From assembly GCF_030209475.1 (NCBI RefSeq), contig NZ_JARVRW010000003.1, positions 496,001 to 560,000 of the forward strand: 64,000 bases of DNA, written 5' to 3'. Below are positions 8,288 to 16,782 of this stretch, piece by piece. Origin of the DNA: Microbacterium sp. lyk4-40-TSB-66. Lineage in GTDB: Bacteria > Actinomycetota > Actinomycetes > Actinomycetales > Microbacteriaceae. The notes below the pieces were generated by a model. The model did no database searches. It saw only the letters and a program-made list of their open reading frames with translations, and had not been told where the DNA came from. A program made the position numbers and the translations under genes. The stretch's first letter is position 1; every line of letters begins with the position of its first letter.

Positions 8288-11200
8288 TCAGCCGCAGCTA
8301 CGGGCGTCGTACCCCGCCTTCTGCGTCGCGGTCGCCGACGTGCCGTCGACCTGACCGGCGGCGGTGATCGACACCTCGCCCGCGGCGATCTGCGCCTGGC
8401 GGGTCGTGAACGCCTGGCTGACGCTCTTGCCCGGAGCGAGGCTCGCGATGCTCTTCTTGCCGTAGGCGCTGGTCATCTCGATCGAGACGGGCACCGTGCT
8501 GGTGTTCTTCACCGTGGCGGTGAGGGTTACCTTGCCCGTGATGCACCGCGTCGCGGCCGAGAGCTCAGTCGTGAGCGCGGGGGCGGCGGGGGCACGGACG
8601 ATCTGCACGTTGTACGTCTTCGCCGTCGTGTGATCCTGTGCCAGCGATCGCATCGTCACCGTCGTCGGCGCGCCGTCCGCGGCCAGGGCGACCGTGCGCT
8701 TCTGCGTGTCGTCGATGAGGATGTCACCGAGGTAGACCAGGCCGCTGGGGGTGGCCGGGTCGGCGTCGAACGTCGCCGTCGTCGCGTCGTGGGGAACCGT
8801 GACGGTGTAGTCGTAGGTTCCGTCGGTCAGCTTCGGGCTGATGGTGCCACTGTCGAAGGTGAGAGCGTTCAGGTCGGCGTCGGTGGCGTACGTCGTGGTC
8901 GTGGTCGTGTAGACCCCGAACACGCCGCCCACGAAGCTCGCGCCGGTGCCCTGGAAGCGCACGGTGATGATGGGGATCTTGTTCCCCTGCTCATCGAGCA
9001 CGTAGGCGCCGGACTGATCGCGCTTGTGGCGGTCCTTGGCCGCGATGTCGGCCAGCGCCGAGGCGGGGATCTCGTCGTACTGGATGTAGAACGAGTTCGC
9101 CCCGTTGGCGTTGGTGATGCGCTCGGACTTGAACTTGACGTCGTTGATGTAGACGTCGAAGGTTCGCCCGTTGTCGCCTCCGAAGTACCGCACGCCGAGG
9201 TAGTTCTTCGGTGCGGACGGGTCGACGGCCATGTCGTACTGGAAGAACGCCTCGGCCGACCGCTCGCCGTCACGGTACTGCTGTCCGAGGTGCGCGCCCA
9301 CCGACGAGCGGTTGAACTTGTAGTTCTTGCCGGCCTCGCTGTTGTTGTTGTCGAACGAGGTGAGGGAGTCCGTGGTCATCTCGTCGATGCGGAGCTTCTC
9401 CTTGTCGCTCTTGATGAGCGCCTGCGCGGCGGCGGAGTCCGGCTGGATGAGGTTCATGTACAGCGCGTAACGGGCGTTGTACATGCTGTAGTACGGCTCG
9501 AAGGTCAGCGCAGCGGATGCCGCGTCGACGTTCTGCAGCTGGAACTTCATCACGGTGCGACCGTTGTTGTCCGCTCCGTTGTCGCGACGGACGAGGTTCT
9601 TCTCGATGTCCTTCTTGAAGGCCTCGACGTCGCCGACGCGGACGCTGTTGGTGACCGACTTGTCGGCGGTGCCCATGCGGACGAGGATGCCCGCCTGCGT
9701 GGTCGCCTCGACGTTGGTGCGGTTCAGCTCGGCCGACAGCACGACCGGGCCGTAGCGGAACGCGACCCAGTTGGGGTCTTCGGTGCCGGCCTCGACCTGC
9801 ACCTTTGCGGGGAGCTTGTACGAGATCTTGTCACCGGCCGAGACCGGGACGACGACGTACCCCTTGTCGGTGGCGGCCGCGACGTCGCGTGTCTGACCGT
9901 TCACCGTCAGGGTGGGGTTCGGCGACCACGACGGCACACGCAGACGCAGGGTGGTGCCCTCGACGAGTGCTCCGCCATCGGCCGCGTCGACCGCGAAGGT
10001 GACGGTGTCGGTGTTGGGCACGTCGGCGGTCTGCGTGAGCTTCAGGTTCTGCGGTTTCGAGGTGAACTCGGTCGAGCGGAACATGTTGACGTAGACCGAT
10101 GATCCCTTGCGGAAGTAGATCGAGTCACCGAGCTTGGTGAAGCTCTCGGTCGCCGTGCCGTGGTCGCACCAGAACTCGTCCTCCTTCCGGCCGAACACCT
10201 TGGCGTATCCGGCCGTCTGCGGCTGGAAGTACGTCATCATGCCGGTATCGGGGTTCTGCGACGCCAGGATCGTGTTGATGTAGGTGTTCTCGTACCAGTC
10301 GGCGTACTTCACATCAGGGTTCACGCGGAACAGCCCGTGCGTGAGCTTGAGCATGTTGTACTCGTTGCACCCCTCGACCGTGGACTGTTCGCCATAGCCG
10401 TTGGTGATGCCGTTGGTGGCGAACTCGTGCAGGGTGCCCGGCTGCTGGAAGTGCTCCGAGTAGCTGTTGCCGCCGCCGATGTAGGAGTGGTCGTTGACGA
10501 CCATCTGCCAGAAGTTCTCGGCCGCCCGACGGTAGATATCGAGGTCGGACTTCTCCGTCGCGGTCAGACGCGCGTACAGGGTGGGGTTGTCGGTGAACAC
10601 CGTGTAGCGCTTGAGGGCGCCGACGAGCTTGGGGATGGTCGTGTTCGCGTGCTTTCCGGCCAGGACGTCCTGGTTCGCGGCGAGCTGACGGAACAGCGAG
10701 ACCTCGTCGAAGAGCTCGGCGGCCTTCTTGTGCTGGTCGTTCTCGGTGATGCTGTACAGCTCGTACAGCGCCTCGTTCATGCCGCCGTACTCGGTGCTGA
10801 GCAGCGAGCTCGGGTTGGCCTGGCGCGAACCCCAGACGTTCAGCCACGAACCGAAGCCGCTGGCGACGGAGAGGGCCTTGTCGGCGACCTCCTTCGGCGC
10901 GTACTGGTGGGCGTCGATGAGGCCGGCGAGCACCTTGTGCAGGTTGTAGAACGGCACGATGAGACCGTCGGAGCCGTGCGGGAGGTACGACACCGGGAAG
11001 GGTGCGACGTAACCGGCGTTGGACGGGTCCTTCTGGCCGTAGGCGGCCTGCGCCGCGGCAAGGCCGTCGACGGCGGTGGTGAGCTTGGCGAGCAGCTGAG
11101 CCTTGCGGCCCGCGTCGGTCTCGGTCGAGTAGGCCTGCGAGAGCGCCGACATGAAGTGGCCGAAGAAGTGGCCCTGGAAGCGCGCACCGGTGGTCCGCTC

Positions 11201-12433
11201 CCATCCGCCGTACGGCTGCGCGGTGGTGGGGATGCCCGCCTGCTGGTCGAAGGAGTAGAGGAAGCGCTTGGGGTCGAGCGTGAGCAGCCAGTCGACCATC
11301 TTGGCGTTGCTGTTCTGCAGGTACGGGTCGAGCAGGAGCACTTCGTTGAGGTCGGTGTCGTCGACGTAGATCGAGGTCGACGCCCCTTCCTTCGCGACCT
11401 CGACCGAGAAGGTCTTGGTGCGCGGGGCGCTGCCGGCGTAGGTCGCCGACGCGGTGAGGGTGACCGTCGCGTTGGCATCCTTGGGGCGCGTCACGGTCGC
11501 CTGACCGCCGTTGAGGGCGATCACGGCGGGGTTGGAGGAGGTCCAGGTGAAGGCCGTGCCGTTCGAGGAGGAGGTCGTCAGCCCGAAGCTGGCCGATGCG
11601 CTCCCGGGAACCGACAGCTGCTCGAGCGCGCGCCCGGCGACATCCGCCGGGTCGAAGGCCGGGTTGTTCGCCTTCGTCAGGGCGACGACATCGGATGCCG
11701 AGGCGACGCTGTTGTAGAGGGCGTAGTCGTCGAGCGCGCCGCGGACGTAGGCGCCGTTGTACTGCGGGCCGTTGAAGCCGATCGACTTCGTCGTGGTGGT
11801 GTCGGAGGTGAGCGCGCCGGTGGCGGCCCCGCCGGTGGCGTAGGCGACCGATGAGACCTGCTGCTCGCCGTTGCGGTAGAAGGTGACGGCCTTGGTGGCC
11901 TGGTCGTAGGTGACGGCGACGTGCGTCCACTGACCGGCGGGGAAGAACGTGTCGCGCGGACCGTTCACCGTGACCTTGTACGGCTGGCCGCCGCCGGGGC
12001 CGATCGACAGGGCGAGAGGGGTGTTGGCGTTCTCGGCGGTGAGGTACCAGCCCGCCGAGTTGTAGACGCTCTTGTTCCAGGTGAAGACCTGCTCGCCCGT
12101 GCCCATCGACCCGTCCGGCTTGAACCAGAACGAGAGCGTGAGGTTCTCGGGCTGCAGGGCGGAGCTGGTTCCGAGGCTGACGGCGTCGGTGCCGCGCAGG
12201 CTCAGCGCACGGTCGTGGATGCCGTCGACGTAGGCGGCCTGCCCGCGCAGCATCGAGGTGGGGATCTTGTTGGGGCCCGCGTCGGTGAGGGAGTCGTCGA
12301 AGCGGAGGTCGAGGACCTTGGAGGAGTCCAGCGTGGTTGCGGCCATGGCAGCTGTGGGGGTGATCACCGCCAATCCACTGGCGATCATCATCGCGGTCGC
12401 GCTGAGCGCCACCGTCTTTCGGATTCGGGACAT
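8288..12433 (-). CDS. Secreted GH127-like beta-L-arabinofuranosidase, multidomain
   Basis: A 1,381-residue exported enzyme with a signal peptide ending AAMAA (~residues 1-31) and a good SD (AAAGGA) before ATG 12433. Order: LamG domain (~40-245), Ig-like domain (~255-345), GH127/GH146-type (alpha/alpha)6 catalytic region (~350-960 with its beta domains), a galactose-binding-like beta region (~1000-1180), a cadherin-like stretch (~1190-1280), and the shared C-terminal module (Cys1297 and Cys1380). Catalytic-site motifs are EGCNEYNMLKLTH (Glu687, Cys689) and DEFWCDHGTATES (Cys756). In characterised GH127/146 enzymes the second motif carries two adjacent cysteines; here the second is Asp757. GH127 enzymes remove beta-L-arabinofuranose, for example from hydroxyproline-rich glycoproteins. 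Substrate inferred. Confidence 0.83.
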   Translation of the reverse strand: MSRIRKTVALSATAMMIASGLAVITPTAAMAATTLDSSKVLDLRFDDSLTDAGPNKIPTSMLRGQAAYVDGIHDRALSLRGTDAVSLGTSSALQPENLTLSFWFKPDGSMGTGEQVFTWNKSVYNSAGWYLTAENANTPLALSIGPGGGQPYKVTVNGPRDTFFPAGQWTHVAVTYDQATKAVTFYRNGEQQVSSVAYATGGAATGALTSDTTTTKSIGFNGPQYNGAYVRGALDDYALYNSVASASDVVALTKANNPAFDPADVAGRALEQLSVPGSASASFGLTTSSSNGTAFTWTSSNPAVIALNGGQATVTRPKDANATVTLTASATYAGSAPRTKTFSVEVAKEGASTSIYVDDTDLNEVLLLDPYLQNSNAKMVDWLLTLDPKRFLYSFDQQAGIPTTAQPYGGWERTTGARFQGHFFGHFMSALSQAYSTETDAGRKAQLLAKLTTAVDGLAAAQAAYGQKDPSNAGYVAPFPVSYLPHGSDGLIVPFYNLHKVLAGLIDAHQYAPKEVADKALSVASGFGSWLNVWGSRQANPSSLLSTEYGGMNEALYELYSITENDQHKKAAELFDEVSLFRQLAANQDVLAGKHANTTIPKLVGALKRYTVFTDNPTLYARLTATEKSDLDIYRRAAENFWQMVVNDHSYIGGGNSYSEHFQQPGTLHEFATNGITNGYGEQSTVEGCNEYNMLKLTHGLFRVNPDVKYADWYENTYINTILASQNPDTGMMTYFQPQTAGYAKVFGRKEDEFWCDHGTATESFTKLGDSIYFRKGSSVYVNMFRSTEFTSKPQNLKLTQTADVPNTDTVTFAVDAADGGALVEGTTLRLRVPSWSPNPTLTVNGQTRDVAAATDKGYVVVPVSAGDKISYKLPAKVQVEAGTEDPNWVAFRYGPVVLSAELNRTNVEATTQAGILVRMGTADKSVTNSVRVGDVEAFKKDIEKNLVRRDNGADNNGRTVMKFQLQNVDAASAALTFEPYYSMYNARYALYMNLIQPDSAAAQALIKSDKEKLRIDEMTTDSLTSFDNNNSEAGKNYKFNRSSVGAHLGQQYRDGERSAEAFFQYDMAVDPSAPKNYLGVRYFGGDNGRTFDVYINDVKFKSERITNANGANSFYIQYDEIPASALADIAAKDRHKRDQSGAYVLDEQGNKIPIITVRFQGTGASFVGGVFGVYTTTTTTYATDADLNALTFDSGTISPKLTDGTYDYTVTVPHDATTATFDADPATPSGLVYLGDILIDDTQKRTVALAADGAPTTVTMRSLAQDHTTAKTYNVQIVRAPAAPALTTELSAATRCITGKVTLTATVKNTSTVPVSIEMTSAYGKKSIASLAPGKSVSQAFTTRQAQIAAGEVSITAAGQVDGTSATATQKAGYDARSCG

Positions 12434-12717
12434 CGGGGTTCCTTTCTGCGGCTCTGCAGAAGTACGGTGGTGCGATCTCAGGACTGTCGGACTCGCTCGA
12501 GGTGCGGCGATCGGGGGTCTTCTCTGAATGGCCGACTCTCAACATGTTAGTGCTAACAAAGGCGGAGGGCCAGCGAATTCTTCCGCCTCCCTGCCGCGAC
12601 TCGGCTGGCGAATCTCGTGTTGACGTGAACACCCGCGAGGTCTCGCGCAGCGGTCTGCGCGTCGCGAACGCGTCGCGCGTCGCAGCTTCCCCGGGGGAGG
12701 GATCCGTCGTTATCCGG
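12434..12717. other. Intergenic region upstream of the GH127 gene
   Basis: 284 bp without a credible gene. It holds the leader and SD of the GH127 gene and a LacI-like palindrome (listed separately). No clear -10/-35 pair could be assigned with confidence. Confidence 0.5.
12545..12558. promoter_or_regulatory. LacI-type operator upstream of the GH127 gene
   Basis: TGTTAGTGCTAACA is a 14-bp palindrome broken only at the central step. It resembles the TGTTAGCGCTAACA-type operators of actinobacterial LacI-family sugar repressors and lies 112 bp upstream of the GH127 start. A related site precedes the neighbouring peptidase gene. The regulator is not obvious in this window. Confidence 0.55.
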
Positions 12718-14148
12718 CTATCGACCGGTGTAAGCGGCGGTGAGTGTTCGCGTCGCCGATGAGTCTCCCGACCGCGTCGACAGCGTCACCGTCGCCTCGC
12801 CCGACGGTGGGGTCGACTGACGCGTGTTCATGGTGACGGTCACCATCTTGCCCGGGGCGACCGAGGTGAAGGTCCGCTTCCCGTACGGCGTCGCGATCTC
12901 CATGTCGACGGCGACCGTGGATCGGTTGGTGGCGGTGACGACCACGTGCGATGACGCACCGATCTTGCGCGTCGAGGCGATCGCGTCGGCTTCGAGGGTG
13001 GGCGAGGTGACCGGCGTGCACGTGCGCTCGACGGTCACGTCGGCACGGTCGGTCCCCGATGCCACGGGAGACCACGAGACCCGCGTGCCGTCGGTGAGCG
13101 TGACGACCTCGTCGGCGCGGACGAGCTGCGCCCAATCGCTGGAGTCGCCGGGGCGCTTCAGCACGGTGGCCCCGAACGGCACCTCCGGGTCGGTGCGCAG
13201 GATCTGGAGTCCCGATGACCCCGGCGTGAAGGCCCACCCGCTGACGTGGAGGGGAGCGTACTTGGCGCTGGCATCGCCGTCGCGGTAGTCGACCCAGTAC
13301 CGCACGCCCGGCTCGGCCGCGCTCTCCCACGAGATCGCGTCGCGCTCACGCGCTCCGGCTGCGGCCGAGGCGACGGTGGCGGTCGCGGTGACGTCGCACC
13401 GGGGAACCAGCCGCGTCGGCAGCATGCCGAGGCGGTCGAGCGACGGGCTCGAGAACGGCGTCAGGGTCCAGCTACCGCCCATGTTGTCGAGTCGGTTGCC
13501 GTACTCCTGGCGCTCGCACTCCCCGGGGGTCCGACCGTCCACCGCGCGGAAGTCCCACGTGCTCGCGCACGCCGTCGAGAACGCGTGCGCCTGAGACATG
13601 TTGTGACCCCACTCGTGCGCCAGGGTCGACGCGTCGGGGCCGGGCTGGAACGTTCGGCCACCGGCATCCACCGACCCGCCCTGCTCTCCGTTCGCCCACC
13701 CCGGGCACGGGTCGCCCTCCGGGACCATCACGGTGAGGTGCCGGCCGTTGCCGCGCTCCCACCCCAGCTGTTGCGCGGCGAAGTCCTGCCAGACGCTCTC
13801 CCAGGAGCACGGTGCGTCGTTCGGCGCCGACATCCAGTCGGTGACCTGCTCGATCTCGACCGTCAGCGCACCGTCGGTCTCGCGAGCGAGGAACTCGGCG
13901 GCGGCGTTCGCCGAAGCGATCGCGTCATCGCGGGAGAAGTTCGGCTGCGTCCCCGGGGGAGCGACGAGCGCGATCGTGACACGTGCCGTGTGCGGCTGGA
14001 CGTCGCGTGTGACGACGTCGAACCCCACGGGCGCGTCGAACCCCACGGGCGCGTCCGGGATCTCCGCCACCGCGGGCGGTGCGACGAGAAGGCCGGCCAG
14101 AACGAGGAGCGAACCCGCGATCGCGGATCCGTGCAGCAGTCGTCGCAT
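12718..14148 (-). CDS. Secreted metzincin-type zinc metallopeptidase
   Basis: A 476-residue exported peptidase. The start is set at ATG 14148 rather than 14160 because GGAGG lies 5 nt before it, inside the longer reading. Signal peptide ~1-29 (ending AVAE). The catalytic motif HEWGHNMSQAH fits HExxHxxxxxH (His178, Glu179, His182, His188), with a downstream Met-turn candidate (RLDNMGG), typical of metzincins. Residues ~260-365 are a beta-rich domain. The last ~85 residues are a version of the shared C-terminal module, but without the two cysteines. A tandem duplication gives DAPVGFDAPVGF just after the signal peptide. It lies downstream of the GH127 start on the same strand and carries a related operator, suggesting co-regulated attack on a glycoprotein substrate (inference). 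Confidence 0.82.
   Translation of the reverse strand: MRRLLHGSAIAGSLLVLAGLLVAPPAVAEIPDAPVGFDAPVGFDVVTRDVQPHTARVTIALVAPPGTQPNFSRDDAIASANAAAEFLARETDGALTVEIEQVTDWMSAPNDAPCSWESVWQDFAAQQLGWERGNGRHLTVMVPEGDPCPGWANGEQGGSVDAGGRTFQPGPDASTLAHEWGHNMSQAHAFSTACASTWDFRAVDGRTPGECERQEYGNRLDNMGGSWTLTPFSSPSLDRLGMLPTRLVPRCDVTATATVASAAAGARERDAISWESAAEPGVRYWVDYRDGDASAKYAPLHVSGWAFTPGSSGLQILRTDPEVPFGATVLKRPGDSSDWAQLVRADEVVTLTDGTRVSWSPVASGTDRADVTVERTCTPVTSPTLEADAIASTRKIGASSHVVVTATNRSTVAVDMEIATPYGKRTFTSVAPGKMVTVTMNTRQSTPPSGEATVTLSTRSGDSSATRTLTAAYTGR
14018..14053. repeat. 18-bp perfect tandem duplication inside the peptidase gene
   Basis: Two identical 18-bp units (14018-14035, 14036-14053) encode a doubled hexapeptide (DAPVGF) immediately after the signal peptide. 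The frame is kept, so it is probably a recent slippage event. Confidence 0.85.
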
Positions 14149-14179
14149 GTGCGCCTCCATCGGCGGTCGGGACGCGCAA

Positions 14180-14193
14180 TGTTATCGCTCACA
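14180..14193. promoter_or_regulatory. Degenerate LacI-type operator upstream of the peptidase gene
   Basis: TGTTATCGCTCACA matches the palindrome TGTTAGCGCTAACA at 12 of 14 positions and lies 32 bp upstream of the peptidase start. It is the partner of the site before the GH127 gene. Confidence 0.45.
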
Positions 14194-14488
14194 AATCGAA
14201 GATCGCAAGCTCCGAGAGGCGCATCGCCCGTTCATCGTCTTCCGCGGCGCGCGCCGTCGATGCGTCCCGGGAGGCAACGCGGGGCCGGAGTCACCGCAAT
14301 GCCGCGCGAACACCCGACGAGCCGGTCGGCGGGCAGGTGTCGGCGAGAAGATGGACGGACGCGGATGCCACCCGTCCACCCACGCGCGGTGTTTCGAGCC
14401 CCGACCCGTTGAGGGCTCTCACTTATACGTATTCATGAAACACGATCGTTACCCGAAAAGCTGCGTACTTAGGCTTCCCTAAACGCTA

Positions 14489-14502
14489 TGCATACGTATA
14501 CG
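14489..14502 (+). promoter_or_regulatory. TGCATACG-type operator 1 (ABC transporter promoter)
   Basis: TGCATACGTATACG ends 8 bp before the ATG of the solute-binding protein. It shares the 8-base half-site TGCATACG with three other intergenic sites at 21404, 21429 (complement) and 22545. It covers the region where a -10 box would lie, consistent with repression by the LacI protein encoded at 21497. Confidence 0.65.
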
Positions 14503-14510
14503 GTTTGGCC

Positions 14511-15818
14511 ATGTCATCCACAAGAAAGCGCGCTATCGCCTTCGTCGCCATGGCGACCCTGGGTGCACTCGCCCTCTCGGGATGCGGCGCGGGTAGCCGC
14601 ACGGGGAACGAGAATGCCACCGAGGTCGCCTGCGACTACACAGCACCCGAATCCGCGACCACGGTCAACGTGCTCGCCTACAACTCCTCCGCCATCGACC
14701 CGTTCACCGACACGATGGTCTCCAGCTGCACGAAGGGGGACGTGACGGTCAAGCACGACCCGATCGACTTCGGCGGGCAGGTCACCAAGACGACGGCGAC
14801 GCTCTCGGGCGAGACCGGCAGCTACGACATCGTCGAGACCTACGGCTTCGTCATCCCGAGCCTGGCCGTCGACGATAAGTTGGTGCCCCTCGACGACCTG
14901 TTCGCCGAGTTCGCCGACAAGTACGACCTCAACGCCATCAGCGAGTCGATGCGGCAGGGCATGTCGTACGACGGCAAGCTCTACGCCCTGCCCATGCAGG
15001 CGCAGATGTTCGTCATGGCCTACCGCACCGACGTGTTCGACGAGCTCGGGCTCGAGGTTCCGCAGACGTTCGACGACATGATCGCCGCCGCCGAGGCGAT
15101 CAAGGCGTCGGGGAAGATGCAGTACCCCATCGCCCTGCCGTGGCTCGCCACCGCCGATGTCGCGACGAGCTTCCAGGCCGTCATGAACTCCCTCGGTGCC
15201 GACTTCGTCACCGCCGACGGAGAGGTCACGCTCGACACCCCCGAGGCGAAGGAAGCCCTGCAGGCCATGCAGAGCCTGCAGCCCTACATGGATCCCCAGG
15301 TCACCACCTTCGATCAGCCGAAGGTGCAGCAGCAGATGTACAACGACACCGCGGCCATGTCGATCATGTTCTCCGGTCGCATGAGCGACCTGACGAACGC
15401 CGAGAACAGCAAGCTGTCCGATTCGTTCGGGTTCGCGGCACCGCCCAAGGTCTCGACTTCGGCGCCGTACCTGTACGACCGGCTCTCGATCGACGGGTGG
15501 TCCATCCCGTTCAACACCAAGCTCGACCACAAGATGCTGTTCGAGATGATGGCCTCCGCCGTCAGCGAAGACGCATCGACCGCGTCGGTCCCGGCGGCCT
15601 ACCCCGCCCGCGAGGGCATGGTCACGCCCGAGAACTCGCCCTATGGTCAGGCGGCCAACGACTCCATCGCGGGTGCGATGCCGCCGGTGGTCTCGCCCAT
15701 CCTCGCGCCGATCAGCAACGAGATCACGCCGATCGTCGCGCAGTTCCTCGCCGGCGGCCTGTCGGTCGACGACGCGGCGACGCAGATGCAGGCAGCGGGG
15801 GAGAAGATCGCGGGCTGA
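14511..15818 (+). CDS. Sugar-type ABC transporter, solute-binding lipoprotein
   Basis: A 435-residue extracellular binding protein of the CUT1 (family 1) type. ATG 14511 opens a lipoprotein signal peptide with lipobox LSGC, the Cys becoming the lipidated N-terminus. The mature protein has the usual motifs of the class, such as KLYALPMQ and YRTDVFDELGL followed by PQTFDDMIAAAEAI. No SD precedes the ATG, and operator 1 ends only 8 bp upstream, so the message may be leaderless. It is the first gene of a four-gene run with two permeases and a hydrolase; no ATPase gene is present, so a shared MsiK-like ATPase encoded elsewhere is expected. The substrate is probably a sugar, polyol or sugar acid, but is not identifiable. 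Confidence 0.88.
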   Translation: MSSTRKRAIAFVAMATLGALALSGCGAGSRTGNENATEVACDYTAPESATTVNVLAYNSSAIDPFTDTMVSSCTKGDVTVKHDPIDFGGQVTKTTATLSGETGSYDIVETYGFVIPSLAVDDKLVPLDDLFAEFADKYDLNAISESMRQGMSYDGKLYALPMQAQMFVMAYRTDVFDELGLEVPQTFDDMIAAAEAIKASGKMQYPIALPWLATADVATSFQAVMNSLGADFVTADGEVTLDTPEAKEALQAMQSLQPYMDPQVTTFDQPKVQQQMYNDTAAMSIMFSGRMSDLTNAENSKLSDSFGFAAPPKVSTSAPYLYDRLSIDGWSIPFNTKLDHKMLFEMMASAVSEDASTASVPAAYPAREGMVTPENSPYGQAANDSIAGAMPPVVSPILAPISNEITPIVAQFLAGGLSVDDAATQMQAAGEKIAG

Positions 15819-15856
15819 CCCCGCGATCACCTCCCCACCGACGGCGAAATGGTGAG

Positions 15857-15888
15857 TCCCGACCCGGTCGACGACGACCGGGTCGGGA
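15857..15888 (+). promoter_or_regulatory. Perfect hairpin between binding-protein and permease genes
   Basis: 14-bp perfect arms (15857-15870 and 15875-15888) with a 4-nt ACGA loop lie between the binding-protein stop and the SD of the first permease. Such hairpins often stabilise the upstream message or attenuate readthrough, giving more binding protein than permease (compare malE-malF in enteric bacteria). Confidence 0.65.
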
Positions 15889-15909
15889 TGCACCGAAAGG
15901 AGACGTTTC

Positions 15910-16782
15910 GTGAAAGCACGTGAATTCTGGGTGCTGTTCGCCCCCAGCCTGGCCATCATGAGCGCGCTCCTGGTGTTCCCCCTCCTGCGCACCGTGCAGT
16001 GGAGCCTCGAGAACGTGCGGTACGGCGTTCCGGGCACCTTCGTCGGTCTCGCGAACTTCACCGACGCCCTGAGCGACCCCCGCTTCCATCGGGCGGTCGT
16101 GTTCACCGTGGTCGTGACCCTCGTCACCACGGTCATCCTTCTCGTCTTCGGCTACCTGATCGCCATCGCGGTCAACACCCTGCGGCTGTCCCGGCCGCTG
16201 GTGCTCGGCATCATGCTGGTGTCGTACGTGCTCCCCAACCTGGTCGGGGCGGTCGCGTTCTCGTGGCTGTTCGACGACAACTTCGGCGGCGTGGTCAACA
16301 GATTGATCGGGCTCCTGGGCGGCACCCAGGTGCTGTGGTTCACCGATCAGGTGCCGAACGCCCTGCTGGTCATCCTCAACACCGTCTGGCAGATGCTGCC
16401 CTTCGCGATGCTCATCATCCTCGCCGGGCTCCAGGGCGTTCCCGTCGAGCTGCGCGAAGCCGCCCGCATCGACGGCGCGAACGCCTTCCAGACGCACCTC
16501 AGCGTGATCATCCCCACCATCCGCGGCGTGCTGGGCTTCGTCTGCCTCATCACGATCATGGACGTGCTGCGCATCTTCGACGCCCTGATCCCGCTGTCGC
16601 CACAGGCCGAGACGATCGGCAACGAATCGATCATGTTGTACGTCTACGCCGTCGCCTTCGCCAACGGCGCGCAGGAGCTCGGTCTCGGCAGCGCCATCAA
16701 CGTCCTGACCATCCTGCTCATCCTGGTCATGCTCATCCCCTTCATCCGGGGCATCTTCAAGGAAGCGAAGGCCGCCCGATGA
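15910..16782 (+). CDS. ABC transporter permease, MalF-like
   Basis: A 290-residue inner-membrane permease with about six hydrophobic segments, starting at GTG 15910 with AAAGGAGA at 15896-15903. The cytoplasmic EAA loop is evident as ELREAARIDGANAFQTHLSVIIPTI, which contacts the ATPase. The short N-terminus is typical of actinobacterial CUT1 permeases. Its stop overlaps the start of the second permease (ATGA), so the two are coupled. With the partner permease and the upstream lipoprotein it forms the importer of the catabolic locus, placed under operator 1. Confidence 0.9.
   Translation: MKAREFWVLFAPSLAIMSALLVFPLLRTVQWSLENVRYGVPGTFVGLANFTDALSDPRFHRAVVFTVVVTLVTTVILLVFGYLIAIAVNTLRLSRPLVLGIMLVSYVLPNLVGAVAFSWLFDDNFGGVVNRLIGLLGGTQVLWFTDQVPNALLVILNTVWQMLPFAMLIILAGLQGVPVELREAARIDGANAFQTHLSVIIPTIRGVLGFVCLITIMDVLRIFDALIPLSPQAETIGNESIMLYVYAVAFANGAQELGLGSAINVLTILLILVMLIPFIRGIFKEAKAAR

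Larger units (their letters stand above)
14149..14510. other. Divergent intergenic region between peptidase and ABC transporter genes
   Basis: 362 bp without a credible gene. It contains a LacI-like site near the peptidase end (14180-14193), an ATACGTAT palindrome at 14425-14432 and the TGCATACG-type operator at 14489-14502 next to the transporter start. Base composition turns locally AT-rich from 14420, marking the transporter promoter. Confidence 0.6.

Noticed and set aside
8630..10102. Long plus-strand frame opposite the GH127 gene
   Set aside because: Val/Gly/Arg-rich shadow without domain or SD; the GH127 frame is certain.
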